Assembly (NCBI GenBank): GCA_008704415.1 | Contig: VXIS01000227.1 | Coordinates: forward strand, 1-64,000 | Source of the DNA: Sphaerosporella brunnea | Lineage: Eukaryota > Ascomycota > Pezizomycetes > Pezizales > Pyronemataceae | Length of the DNA: 64,000 nt | Reading direction: 5' to 3' | Part shown: piece by piece, positions 46,283 through 57,575 of the stretch | Layout of the letters: each line of letters begins with the position of its first letter | Position numbering within the stretch: position 1 is the stretch's first letter | The notes under the pieces: generated by a model | What the model was told of the DNA's origin: nothing | Database searches by the model: none | The model's input: only the letters and a program-made list of their open reading frames with translations | Program-made: the position numbers and the translations under genes

Positions 46283-46355
46283 CCATACATATCTATGAGA
46301 CAAAAAAAAAAAAAAAAAAAAAAACATTACTACTCTCTCTCCACTCTCCAAAACA

Positions 46356-47094
46356 TTACACCGCAACTGCAGCCGCCACAAGCGCACCAGCAGCCACCAG
46401 CCATCCCTTAACAGCGTTACCAGAAGCCGCCGAATGCGACGTCGCCGAAGCGGCAGCACCAGAAGTCCCGCTAGGCGAGGATCCGCCAGTGGTAGCCGAG
46501 CTCTTGCTGCTGGTTCCCTTCACACCGCCGAACGGGCTACTGCTAGGGGAAAGGTTCTCGGCGGCGGCTTTGGCAGCGGACATGAATGAGGCCAAGGTCT
46601 TTCCAGAGGGAGGGTTTATGACGCCGACCATGCCGCTTTGGCAATGTTTCCCTTGGGAGCAGTCTTTTGTACGTCAGCTACAACAATCTGCAATCTACAA
46701 TCGCTCGCCATCATTCCCAGGAGAACTTACAAAACCAAATCGGGTTCGTATCATTAATCTTCACGGTAAACGTCGGGAAATCCGTAGTACCCGCCGCGAC
46801 GGGCATGAAGCCAGACCAGATCGTGCTGGCTCCCGACAGCGGCTGGCACGGCTTGTCGAACGAGCTCTGCACCACCGAGTGGTTGCGCGGCCAGTAACGG
46901 AATTCGATCCACGATCCGACTTCGGCCTTGATCTCGGACGGTGAGAAGGCTAGGTCCCCGTTTGCGTCAGAGACTTTGACGATTGTTACTGCCCCTGAGG
47001 TTGCGGTTGCTGCGGCGGAGGAGGTCGCGCTTTGCGCAGATACTAGAGAGCCGGCGAGGGAGAGGAGGAAGAGGGAGGCCTTAGGGAAATACAT
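46356..47094 (-). CDS. secreted GPI-anchored cupredoxin (serine-rich extracellular protein)
   Basis: CDS complement(join(46356..46663,46731..47094)), 223 aa. An N-terminal signal peptide (MYFPKASLFLLSLAGSLVSA) is followed by a plastocyanin-like domain. Copper-site residues are visible: His in RNHSVVQ, then Cys, His and Met in WFYCSQGKHCQSGMVG. A Ser/Thr/Ala-rich linker and a hydrophobic C-terminus preceded by SAASGN follow, which suggests a GPI anchor to the membrane or wall. The single 67-nt intron runs from GTAAGT at 46730 to AAAAG at 46664. Only this AAG acceptor rebuilds the Phe-Tyr-Cys junction, since alternatives meet stops or lose the frame. Fungal relatives are cell-surface proteins of unclear function, some induced during development or host contact. 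Confidence 0.87.
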
Positions 47095-49942
47095 GGTGAT
47101 GAGATGAGCTGAGGGAGGGTTGCTTCTTGGTGGAGGGAGGATGTGGTTTCGGTGGTGGATATATGTAATGAGCTCGAGGTGAAGAAGGAGCCTGGCCTTT
47201 CTTGCTTGAGGAGAGGAGGGAGAAGAAGAGGAGGAGTGTTGGTTTATTCGCTCTGTGTCTATCGAAAACACAACAGTTATCAGCGCGGTGTGCTTGCTTA
47301 TATATAGCCATTCCGTGCCAACCTCATCCATTCCCCCCAGCCAATCCTGACATTACGCCTTGTCTCACGTCCTCTCCTTGTGCTTCATCAGTCCGATGCA
47401 GCTACAAGAATAGGCAAGAGGCGCTGGCCTTGAAAGCATCGCAATCCATGCTGTAACTTGCAGTGCCTCATGGATAGTCTGGCCGAAACGCCGCTCTCGG
47501 TCGAGTTTCGTTGGCAGAGTGTGCCCCCAACTGCCAACTGCGGCGGCAACGGAAATCCCGGCACTAAGGCACATCCCCCGCAAAGCTTGGTTTTGTAAAC
47601 CCCTGCAGACACAGTACGCAAGCTTTTTTCTTCTCAGCACAACATAGGAGCGAGGGCTTTCCGCTATTGGATTTGTCGAGATACGTATGCTATGCGTGCG
47701 TGATCGCGGACGCATGGCATCGGTCAGAGATAACGCTGGGACGGGAATAAAATTAGCTTTCCTCCTCGCATTTATTGGGGGGCTGAAGCGGCCTCCACCC
47801 CCCGGCGGCGTTCCTCCCATCCACGCCCACCCACCGCCGCTTCCCGCACATTCTCTCAAGCTTCGATACCCGCTACCGTCTCTCGTCAAACTTCAAACCT
47901 CAAACTCGATCGGCTAAGAACCTGAAACCCGGGTTGTGCTGCAACCATTTCCACACACAACCCATACACTCGCGTGTTTTACTGGAAGCTTAGCTTCCCC
48001 AGACGCCCTCTCAGCCTCACAACCGCATACAAGCGATGAAACAGCAAGGGAATGTGGGGTAAGTGCAAATCTCGCTTTGCAAACAACCACTGCAAACCCG
48101 GCGACTTGTAAACTCTGTACAAGTCACGATCCCGAATCGCGATTGCTCGACTCTGGCGGCTGAGGAGCCGCCGCCTAGTGCGAGAGAGGCTGGCCAACCG
48201 CAGCAAACCACACCACACTCTATTTACCGCTGAAAAAAAGGCCTTCTGGAAACCCTACACAAACTGTGGAAGACCCAACTTTCTAGCATAACCGGATACA
48301 TCCGTGCATAGATACTTCTTTGTTTGTTATCAATTTTGGGTACTCTCGTAGACCGTAACCGGCGAGTTTGGGTACGTACCTATGGAGTCCACAGCCTCGT
48401 ACTATTATTTGTCAAAAGTGAAATGGTGACTTGAAGGACTCAGAGGGGGGCCGTGCCGGATGCATGATCTCAAGGAAATTGAGGAAAGGTAAAATGATGA
48501 ACTGCCAGGCACTGGAAGGCCCGTAGGTTGTAACTTTTCTTACGGGGGTGCGTCCTACCGAAAAGCCAGCCTTTCGCTCCAAATAATAGCAACCAACGAA
48601 GGGAGCCCAGAAGGTTGGGGATAGCATTCAGCAAAAGTGAATCCTAATACCTAGCTTGCTTAATCGTGAATTTATTCTTTTCGCTATGAAAGTTCAGTAC
48701 GCTCGGCCGCCAGAGATGGTCCATTAACCACGTGCTCAATCCCTCTCAACCTCTCAATCCACGAACATCACCACCCACATCGATCTCACTTGCACACAAA
48801 TATCGCATCAACGATCAATTATATTCCGTATTCCGTTACATTACTCATCTACACCCCCTTCCCTTCCCTTTCCTAGCTGTCTAGCTGTCCTCCATTAGCA
48901 AAGCAAACACCGCAAATCCCTCCCACAACGGTCCATAGCCCTCGATAGATAAGCAAAGCAAACCTGCAATCCGCTCTGTTGAAGTTGAAAACTGCACTTT
49001 GCATGCTGTCCAAATTTGTGTGTGTATCCGTGCGTGCGTACTAGGATCGACAAGACACGATGGTGTCAAAGCGAGACGAAGCGAATTACTGCCACAGTTG
49101 GCGGGCGGATGGTGGTGGTGGTGGTGGTGATGGTGTTGGTGGTGGTGGTGATGGTGATGGTGGTGGTGATGATTGACGATTGCGATGATGGTGATAGTGA
49201 TTGATATTGTGAATCTCTTGCTGCAAATACTGATACTGACCCGAATATTTCGTTTCTGACAGGATTGATACTGATACTGATGAAACTGTACTGTGTGCTT
49301 CGATTCGATTGACGAAAAAAAGACGAAGAAAATTACTGCTCAAAAATTCAAGTTGCCTCTCTCTTCGTTTTTTTGGAAGATATTGTAGTAGCCAATCCAA
49401 GGAAAATGTGATGTAGGAGGAGGAGGAGGACGAGGAGGACGAGGACGAGTGCCGACACAGTCGCGTAGTATTTTGTTCTTTTCTGATTTCTGAAATTTCT
49501 GATCCCATATTCGCCGCTGATGAAGATCCGAACCCATCATCATCGTCGTCGAAAATTCTCCGCCAAATTGCTGCCGAAAAAACCCCACCGACCAACCACC
49601 CACAGCACAAAGCCTCTGGAAATACAAGTGAAGGAAATGCAAAACCAGAGTAACAACATAGGCAAAGGGAAAAGGAACAAGCAACAAGGACAAGGAAATG
49701 AAAGGTCGCAGCAAATTAAGAAATACAATCAGTGAAGGGGATGATTTGATGACGTGACGTGAAAAGTTGGTAGAGAAACTTTTTGCTGATGATGGTGACA
49801 AATTTCAAGTGTTACAGACGGCTGAACGTTGACCAATCAAAGCACAGAGACAAGTATTAAAAGCCGCGCCCATGTGTAATATCCCTCGGTGTACTATGAT
49901 GATTAGCAATCGTTCAACTCTGCCGTATTTCTGACTGTCCCT
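47095..49942. other. 2.8-kb intergenic region, no supported gene
   Basis: It begins with the cupredoxin promoter side (GA-rich near 47200-47240). A 174-codon minus-strand frame at 47365-47889 and others at 49086-49801 have no recognisable domain. A (GGT)n/(GAT)n microsatellite lies at 49109-49175 and a (GGA)n stretch near 49417-49440. The right end should be the 3' UTR of the RRM gene. Confidence 0.5.
49109..49175. repeat. (GGT)n/(GAT)n microsatellite
   Basis: Imperfect run of GGT and GAT triplets on the plus strand in intergenic DNA. Confidence 0.8.
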
Positions 49943-51209
49943 CTATCTCCTGTAGCCGCTGCGGTCGTCCTCGTAGCCGCCATAGTTCCTGCCACCCTCG
50001 GGAATGCGAGGAGGGGCATCCGAAGGGGGAGCACGCGAATAGCCGCTATCACGATCACCGTAAGCGTAAGACTCACGGGGAGTACGACGATCATCGCCGC
50101 CACGGCTGCTGTACCTATCCTCGCCTCTCGGTCCTCCATATCTGTCTTCACGGCCAGCATAGCGATCAACGCCACGAGGACCACCACCATAGTCGTCACG
50201 GCTGTCGCGAGAACGGTAGTGACGCTCACCAGCATCACGGTCGTCGTAGCGCGACGAGTATCCACCACCACCACCACCACCACCACGACGGTCGTAGTCA
50301 TCGTAGTAGCGGCCTCCACGGGGAGGACGGCGGTCGTCAAAGCGGCCAGGAGGTCCACGGCGGAAATCGTCTGCTGGAAAGTTAGCTGAGAGTACGGAAA
50401 GGTTTGCTGAACAGGCGCTTGAGTAATCACCTCGCTTTGGCGGTCCGAAGTATTTGCCGGGCGTGGGAGTTCTAGGTCGGCTGCGCCTTGCCTTCTCGAT
50501 GCTTAAAGTTCTTCCCTCGAAAGTCTCTCCTTGAAGACCCTCCTTGGCTCCATCAGCGGACTCCAGGGTGGCCATTTTCACGAATCCGAATCCGCGAGAC
50601 TCTTTGGTGTGCGGGTCCAACATGATTTGGCACTTCTCGACTTCACCATACTTGGCGAAGAGACGCATGACGTCCTCCTCGGTGAGACGAGGGTGGATAC
50701 CAGTCACGAAAAGGTTGGTACCAGTGTTAGTCGCATCACCACCAGCGGATCCATTGTTACGGCGGTCACCGCCACGGTCGGACGCGTTAGACATGTCATC
50801 ACCAGGACGACGATCGTCGGCACGTTCGTTAGCACCCGCGCTGCTGAGGCGTTAGCATCTGGCTGCTGAATGTCGCGTTGAAGTCATTGAAAACTTACCG
50901 ATCGCCCATCCGGCCTCCAGGGGAAGCGCTGCGGTTGCGGTCCCTCCTGGCAGGCGAGTCGCGCCGACGAGGCGACATGGAGCGATCATCCCGCGGGTAC
51001 TGATCGCGAGACTCTCCGTCTGTGCAGGGTCAGCCAGATGAACGTTGTCGTTGGACGTGCGTGCATGACGCGTCGTGAGAAAAGTTATCGACAAAGGCGC
51101 CGGAAACAAGATGTTGCAGTCGCTTCGGGCAGCGGAACTGTCGAGGGGAGAGGAGTTAGAAAGAAAGCTTACCATCGTAGCGGCCGCTCTCATTTTCGTA
51201 ATCCATCAT
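49943..51209 (-). CDS. Tra2-like RRM splicing factor
   Basis: CDS complement(join(49943..50370,50431..50843,50899..51019,51173..51209)), 332 aa. The N-terminal part is rich in Arg, Ser and Asp (RDDRSMSPRRRDSPARRDR). A single RRM spans about residues 95-170, with RNP2 NLFVTGI and RNP1 RGFGFVKM. A TPGKYFGPPKR linker leads into a long C-terminal region of RGG, RDY and SRD repeats. This is the layout of transformer-2-type regulators that bind pre-mRNA in the nucleus. Introns are 153, 55 and 60 nt, and the first exon is only 37 nt (MMDYENESGRYD). The last intron is a multiple of three with no stop, so its retention would add 20 residues, a possible splice variant. A start at 50794 is possible but would lose the RS-like N-terminus. 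Confidence 0.88.
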
Positions 51210-52353
51210 GGTGGGTATTGCTGTCGGGGTGGTCGTGTAGGTGGATGGTGACTGGTTGTTGTCGAAGTGTAAGTTAAGGAACTGAAAGATAAACTGCGAC
51301 TTCGCCACGCGATGGAGGTGGTGGTTGTTGTTGCTGTCGTTGCTGCAGCGTTTCGGTCGGAGAAAAGTCAAACTTACAAAGGAGTGGAAGAGAGTTTAGT
51401 CCTTTCTAGACTAATGCTAAGTACCAGCGATCGGGGGACGCTGCTCGAGATGGAGGGAAGAGAGGGGGCGGAGAATGAAGGAAGAAGAAGAAGCGGGTTT
51501 GGAGTGGTTTTGGTGATGAAGGGAGAAAGGAGATGAGGGTGCTGGCAGAGAGAAAAAAGGGTGAGCGCGAAGAAGCAACAGGGGACAAGCCGCAGCGATG
51601 CCAAGACTCAGATGCTTGGGCCAAGCCAGCGCAGGCAAGTGTGCGACGTGAGTTTTTATTTTATGTAACGAGAGCGATCCGCCAGCCCCAACCCAACCCA
51701 ACGACGGCGATTCAGGGCGACGGCGGGCGTGTGGAGGGTGCGGAGGGCCTTTCTTTGCAGTGCCAGCCTTGCGGAGCCCAGCCGAAAATCATCTCCGCGC
51801 AAAGGCGTGCCCTAGCAGTCCGGATCCAGACTCCCACCCACTCCACGGTCTGTGGAGAGCCAGCCGGACAGCCGCGGCCTTCTTCGATGAAGTGTCCTTT
51901 GCCACGCATTTCATTACTACACGTGACAATTGGAGGAGTATGGGAATCTATCTCCTCTTCGAGCGAAAAGAAAAAATCCCAAAAAAAAAAAGTATACTAT
52001 GCTACCACTCCATGATTCCCAGGACCAGCGAAAGAGTCAAAAAAAAAAAAAAAAAAAGACACCCAGCGGCAAGCAACGGCAGACAGAGCAATCAAAAACG
52101 CACAGACACCGATTACTACAAGAAAATACAATACCCAACCCCGAGAAAGCCGGCAGAAAAGGATAAGGAAAAGAGAAAGCAGAAAAGAAAGGTCATCAAA
52201 GAAATCAGACCCCCACTCCAGTTTGAAAGCAATAGCAAACAGAAAAAAAAAGAAAAAAACCTATCAATACAATTCTCCATGAAAAATGCGGAGATCTGAA
52301 GAAAGAAAAAATTTGAACCACAAAGGAAAGCTGAATCAATGACTACGACAGTA
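51210..52353. other. intergenic between RRM and Nto1 genes
   Basis: It holds the 5' flank of the RRM gene and the 3' flank of Nto1. A-rich tracts occur near 51975, 52040 and 52245. Open frames are lysine- or proline-rich products of this composition, and no gene is supported. Confidence 0.5.
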
Positions 52354-54993
52354 TCATCGTCTCTTCTTCCGAACAGAGGTAGCTGCCCTCCCACCCCCGC
52401 TCCTCCCATTACTCCTGGTCGTAGCCTTGCGACTTCTCCTGCTAGGCGTCACCTCATTCTCTGCAAGCCCCACTTCGTCATCTTCATCCGCATTGGCATC
52501 ATTTCCATTCATACCCATACTTAGGTTCTCGTCCAAGTCTTCCGGATAGTCGCTCAGAACACTAGTGGTGTCGAAGTGCTCATGATCCATTCCCTTCTCG
52601 GGGATCCCAAGGTTCGGCGGAAGGTCGGGCAAATCCGACATTGGGTCCCGCAATCGTGATGCGTACGGGACGTCGAGCGTCGCATTAGCGGTATTTGAGG
52701 ATATCCTGCCAACCGAGCTCGCCGAGTCTCCCATATTCATGCCAAGAGGCGAGGGAAGATCTTCTGGACGATACCCACCAAGCAGATCATCATCTGTACC
52801 AAGTTCTTCGTGTGTTGAATCCATGTCTGGTAATGGGAAATTATTCATTGGATTATTGACAACCGTGGGAAGGTCGTTTCCAAGAGTATATGCCATCGCT
52901 AGCTCATCATCGAGTTCACCTTCTGCATCTTCATCGTGAAGGTCCGAATGCAAGGGTAGATGGCTTTCGGGCGCAGGCGGAGCAGCAACAGAAACCGGTT
53001 CTGCCGGCGGAGGCGGCAAAAAGTCGTCATCGAGATCCCCAGGAGCATCCTCCATATCGCAATCCTCCTCGGTGATGAAGCTCGCCATATGCGAGTCTTG
53101 CGGCGTTGAAACGACCCCATTCATGTTTTCGGGCGCCGGGTTTGTCAATTCAGTCGTCGCATTCGCTGAATCCTCGGATGGCCGAGGCGGTAACTTAGTC
53201 TTACCCTTCGTGGGCTCGTTGTCCACCTCCATCTCCGATGGCCTGTAGTCCTTCACATACCATGGAGGTCGGTTCTTGTCGCCTGATCCTACAAGCAACT
53301 CTTTTGCAAGAGCTTTGGATACGGAACCTAGAATGGTACCACCCATGGCCAACTGCGTGGGATCGATAGAGAGTGTCTTGTCTTTGCCCAATTCCGGCAA
53401 AGCTTCCTTGACGAGTTGATCAGAAGGACTGTTGGGTGAGTGTGATGAGTCTCTGCCGTTCGGAAGTCCGTCAATGCTCAAGTGTTGCGGTAGTCGCGGT
53501 CGTTTGGTCGGCCGCTCTTGCCTTTCTTCCCTGATCTCCCTCTCCTTTGCCAACGTCTCCTTGAAGGAGCTGTCAAGCTTCTTCAAAATATCTGCACCAA
53601 CAACCTCGCTATCTTCCACGGACGATTTTGGGGGGTTAAACGCTATGGATGGTGGAACGTATCTTTTGACTCGGATGTCGAATTCCAACCGCGGCTCGGC
53701 AGGCGAAGACTTCAACACAGACCGAACGTCCAAAGCGAATGCGGAGACGCTTGGATAGAGTCGGTTTTCTAAGCGATCCCGGATGAGACCGAATCCGAGC
53801 TGGAAAAGGTTGCTAGTGTCTAGTCTACATGTTGTTAATAATCTCGAAACGTCGCAGTTAGGTGATAACTCACTCCTGTGCTTCTTCCAGCACATTGCTC
53901 ATAAGAGGACGTTCCGGGAAGAACATGGCATCCACAAAGTCCTCCAACATCTCAACATCCATAACTCTTCCATCCTCCCTCTCTCTAACGGCCTTCACAA
54001 TGCTCATTAATCCAAGTAGATCTTTTTCGAGGTCTCCTGCAAAATCTTTCCGCCGTTCTAATTTCTTCTCGCCTTGTGTACGGCCCAGTGAAGCATAGTT
54101 CTTTCGAGTGACCTCTATTGATGTAAAACTATTGCTATCTGCCTGCACTTGAAGCCTTCGGACCAAACTTGCTCCACGTCGGGCTTCTCGTTTCAATGTC
54201 CAGTATTTGCATGCCTCGGCAGCGAAGTTTCTGACATTGGTGATTCCGAAGGTTTTGAGGGATGTGACAAGCACCTCAAGGATGATCTTTGGTATCACTG
54301 GGGCTCCTGAGGGCAGTTTCCATATCGTCCTTTGGTCAGCCTTCCGCTTGTCGCCCATTCTTTGATAGATCCGCGACATATCGTCTTCGAGGGTAAGTTG
54401 AGGTCTTGCCACGGCGGCGGCGTGCGAGTCGCCCCATTCACGACCTGTGAAATTGGTAGCGTAAAATTCCATAGCCTCCGCAGCAGCATTGTCGACCTGC
54501 CCTGTTGTCAGAAACAGTGAAGATTGACTAGGAGGGGCAACTGCTTACATCATTTTCTTTCCTCCAGTCGGGCGGAACATGCTTGTGACAAAGAGCTTTG
54601 AGGCTGGACGATTCCAACAGAGCTCCCTGTCCACTACTGTTTTTCATCTTCATGTGCAGTCTTGCTCGACGGCCACAAGTGACGTGGAATGCTTGGAAGC
54701 AGCTCCTGTTACTGCACTGAATGCAGGCACCCATCCTTTGTTTGCAGATGTAGCAATTCTAAAACACCAAAGTAAGCGTGATACAAAGAACGACGACAGG
54801 GCCAATTTACCAGCTTCCAGCGTGACTTTGGCACACTTTCTACACCTTCTACTGGTTCCATGAATGCTGGATTTGCCAACCTGACTTCAGGAATCCAGAT
54901 GGCGCAAAGTAAGTGGGCCCATCGGTTTGTAGTCGTCTGCTTGAACGCACCGTCCGTGTTCGGGCAGAATACACAGTGCTTTTAAAATGTAAG

Positions 54994-55029
<36 letters not shown>

Positions 55030-56900
55030 TCGACGCAAAGAAAGCGGATACATACAGCTGTTTGTCGTGGGATTTGCTGGCATTTTCTGCAATGCCACTG
55101 TCCTTCAGGGATGTAAGGTACTCCATAACATTCTTGATGAACGGCCAAGTTGCATCCATCGCAAAAAACGATAGCATTCGCGTTCTCACACTCTCCGTCA
55201 TCACATATGGCGCACTTGCTGTCCTCGGCTCCTTCGTCTTCATCATCCTCGCCAGCTCTGCCCGAGCTTCGCCTTCTGTTTGGCCATCCAGCGCCATGTG
55301 GTTTGGCCGGGACTTTAGGCATCTTCCGCTCGAGGTTCACCCACTGTTTTTCGATCTTGGTCATGGCAAACTCGAACACTTCCTGACTGACCTTGTTATC
55401 ACCAGTTATCATTCGTTTCGAGTTGTAGTTATTCAGCCACTGATCATCTTGCTCGTCCATATCATATTCCACCAGATCGAGCGCTACCGGACCAAGTTCT
55501 TCGTCCACGCCAAAATCGGGTTGGTCTCTCAACAAAGTAGGCGGGCATTCGAATCGTGTCGACTTCTGGTACCCAACAGCGAGCATGTTTTCTGACATTG
55601 GTTGTGCCCGGTCGAATGAGTGTGCACCGTTGAACCCGCGTAGCCCCATGCCATCAATCCCATTCCGGGCGCTCTCAGAGAATTTGAATTCCTGGATTTT
55701 GCGGAATGATGGTTCACGCAAATGAAGCTTTTCATGCGGATTCTCAACCCGACCTTGTGCCCGAGGCTTCCGTGCAGTGGCAGGCGGTAATGGGCGCGGT
55801 GGGGGTTTTCCGGCAGTTGTTCTATGCGCTCGTAACGATGCAAGTGTGGGGACATCGCTCATCCCACGCTTCACGGGTGAAGGGCCGGTATCTGGAGCCG
55901 ACGGTGTGGTAGGCGGGGGTGTAGGGGCTACTTGGGCAACGCCATCATCCTTCAGAGGTCCATCGGTGGGCGTTGCGGCCGGCGTTTCTGTTTGAGCGGG
56001 AGGTGGCTGTGACTGCGCGGCCAACGCTGGATCTATGGGCAGTGAACCTGATGAATCGGTGACGGGTATTGGAGGAGGTGTCAGCGCTGCGAGCGCCGGG
56101 TCAATAGCCAGGCCATTCATGATGCCTTCCGTAGGTACCGAGAAGCGAACAGCAAGATCGCCGTTGGTGGTGGCAGACATTGGGTCAACATTTGTGGACA
56201 CATCATTCGGCGGAGATGACACTGGCGAAGTCGCAGACTCTGGTCCAGGTTTTGATATGTATTCTTCTGTGGTGTCCTGAGGCTGGCTGGAACCTTCTGA
56301 ACGTGCCCTGCCTGTATCGGACGTGTCTTGCTGCGGTTCTTCCTTTGTTGATACGATGTCCATGTCTTTCCGCATTTCTTCCTCTTCTTTTATATCCAAT
56401 ATCTTGACCGTCTTTGTCTCCGGTGGTTTGTAGTTCTCTCCGTCCACCTCTTCAGCCGTGAGCACTAGCAGAGGCTGTTCGACATCTAATCCAGGGTGGA
56501 ACTCGAAATAGCTCCTCTCCTCACGCGGTTTATACACACCGTCCGGACCTATAGAGGAAGGCGGCGGCAGCGCCGGCGCCACCCTCCGCAGAGAAGCTGG
56601 TACTTCTCCCTTCTGCGCACTCTTCATGATCTCCTTGTAGACGGAAGCGGGGATCTCTTCGCCAGTGCTAGGGTGGATATAGCGTCCACCGCCACCGGCT
56701 CCGCCTGGTCTGTAGCCATTCTGATATGTAGGTCTCCGGCGGCCAGAAGGCGTGTTATCCACGAATCTGGACCCGGAGCCGGCCTTTCTCCGGCTAGTCG
56801 AGCTGGTGCCACGCGCGTACAGCCTCGGTCTTCCGCGTCCTCTCCCGCGTATGGGGGTCTGCGTAGGATTCCGCGTCGCCTTGGGAGAGGTAGAGGCCAT
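52354..56900 (-). CDS. nto1: NuA3 histone acetyltransferase subunit Nto1 (BRPF-like PHD protein)
   Basis: CDS complement(join(52354..53824,53874..54496,54549..54758,54811..54978,55056..56900)), 1438 aa. The N-terminus is basic and disordered. An enhancer-of-polycomb-like segment (YDMDEQDDQWLNNYN, about residue 480) precedes a PHD finger from about 563 (CAIC, CDGCNLAVHQECYG, WHCRKC). A zinc knuckle (HCVFCPN) and an extended PHD (RWAHLLCAIW, CYICKQRMGACIQC, CFQAFHVTCG) follow. This PHD-knuckle-ePHD module with the EPL region identifies Nto1/BRPF, the scaffold of NuA3-type H3 acetyltransferase that reads histone H3. The C-terminal half is helical, then acidic. Introns are 77, 52, 52 and 49 nt. 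The first contains a GT-type microsatellite and has only one AG, in TTTTAAAAG. A 15-codon longer start at 56945 is possible. Confidence 0.92.
54989..55026. repeat. (AC)n dinucleotide microsatellite inside an Nto1 intron
   Basis: About 18 AC repeats on the plus strand (GT on the coding strand) lie inside the first Nto1 intron, ending about 10 nt before its unusual AAG acceptor. Confidence 0.9.
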
Positions 56901-57575
56901 AGTGTTTGTGGGTAGCGGATGGAGACTTCTGGCGGCTCCGATCAAGAAGCAGCGCAGTCGGTCATGTAGGGGCTAGAGCAGAAAGTGTGCACACGCGTTT
57001 CTGGAGTCGTTGGGAGGTCGTAAGGTGGAGTTGAAGTTCAAAGTTTGGTGATAGGGGGTTGAACGAGGTTGGGCGACGTTCCAAGCTTGTCGGTTAGTAA
57101 GCCAGAGCCGCGAGATGGCGCTTGGACGATCTTGGCATGGCATGGTGGGATTGGCTGGCTGGGGGTTGCATAAGAGCCCAGAGCCTCATGACACCTTTTT
57201 GTTGAATGGGTCCCAAGCTGAAGAAGCTTTCGATTCTCTCCGCGCGTTGCAGGGACAAGTCTATTTTCTGCGCTCTCTTGGGAGTCGTCATAGTCTTACT
57301 CTTGTGCCTGTCGTCACGCACCGTCACTCCAAGCGCTGCTTGCACGCAAAAAGAACTGTTTCATTTCTTTGTTGTTTTGCCATCTGTGGTTCTCCGTCTC
57401 CTTGGTCTCCTTGGTCTCCTCGTTCTCCTGCCCTGACCGCGGTGGCTCTTTGACGCCGTCGCCCGTCGTCGCCACACCGCCACTGGCCACCCGCCTGTCG
57501 GCTGCTCCACGTCTGTGAGCTGCAGCTCCTGTCAACCAACCCACCCCCACCCCCACCGCCCCCCGCATCTGCGCG
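56901..57575. promoter_or_regulatory. divergent promoter region of Nto1 and the PQ-loop transporter
   Basis: 675 bp lie between two divergent start codons. The part next to the transporter is C/T-rich (about 57380-57570, including a CCCACCCCCA run), as in other leaders of this window. No protein-coding frame is convincing. Confidence 0.45.

Noticed and set aside
49086..49801. Overlapping minus-strand frames near 49.1-49.8 kb
   Set aside because: Poly-Ser, poly-Pro and poly-Arg products of GGA/GGT repeats. No domain.
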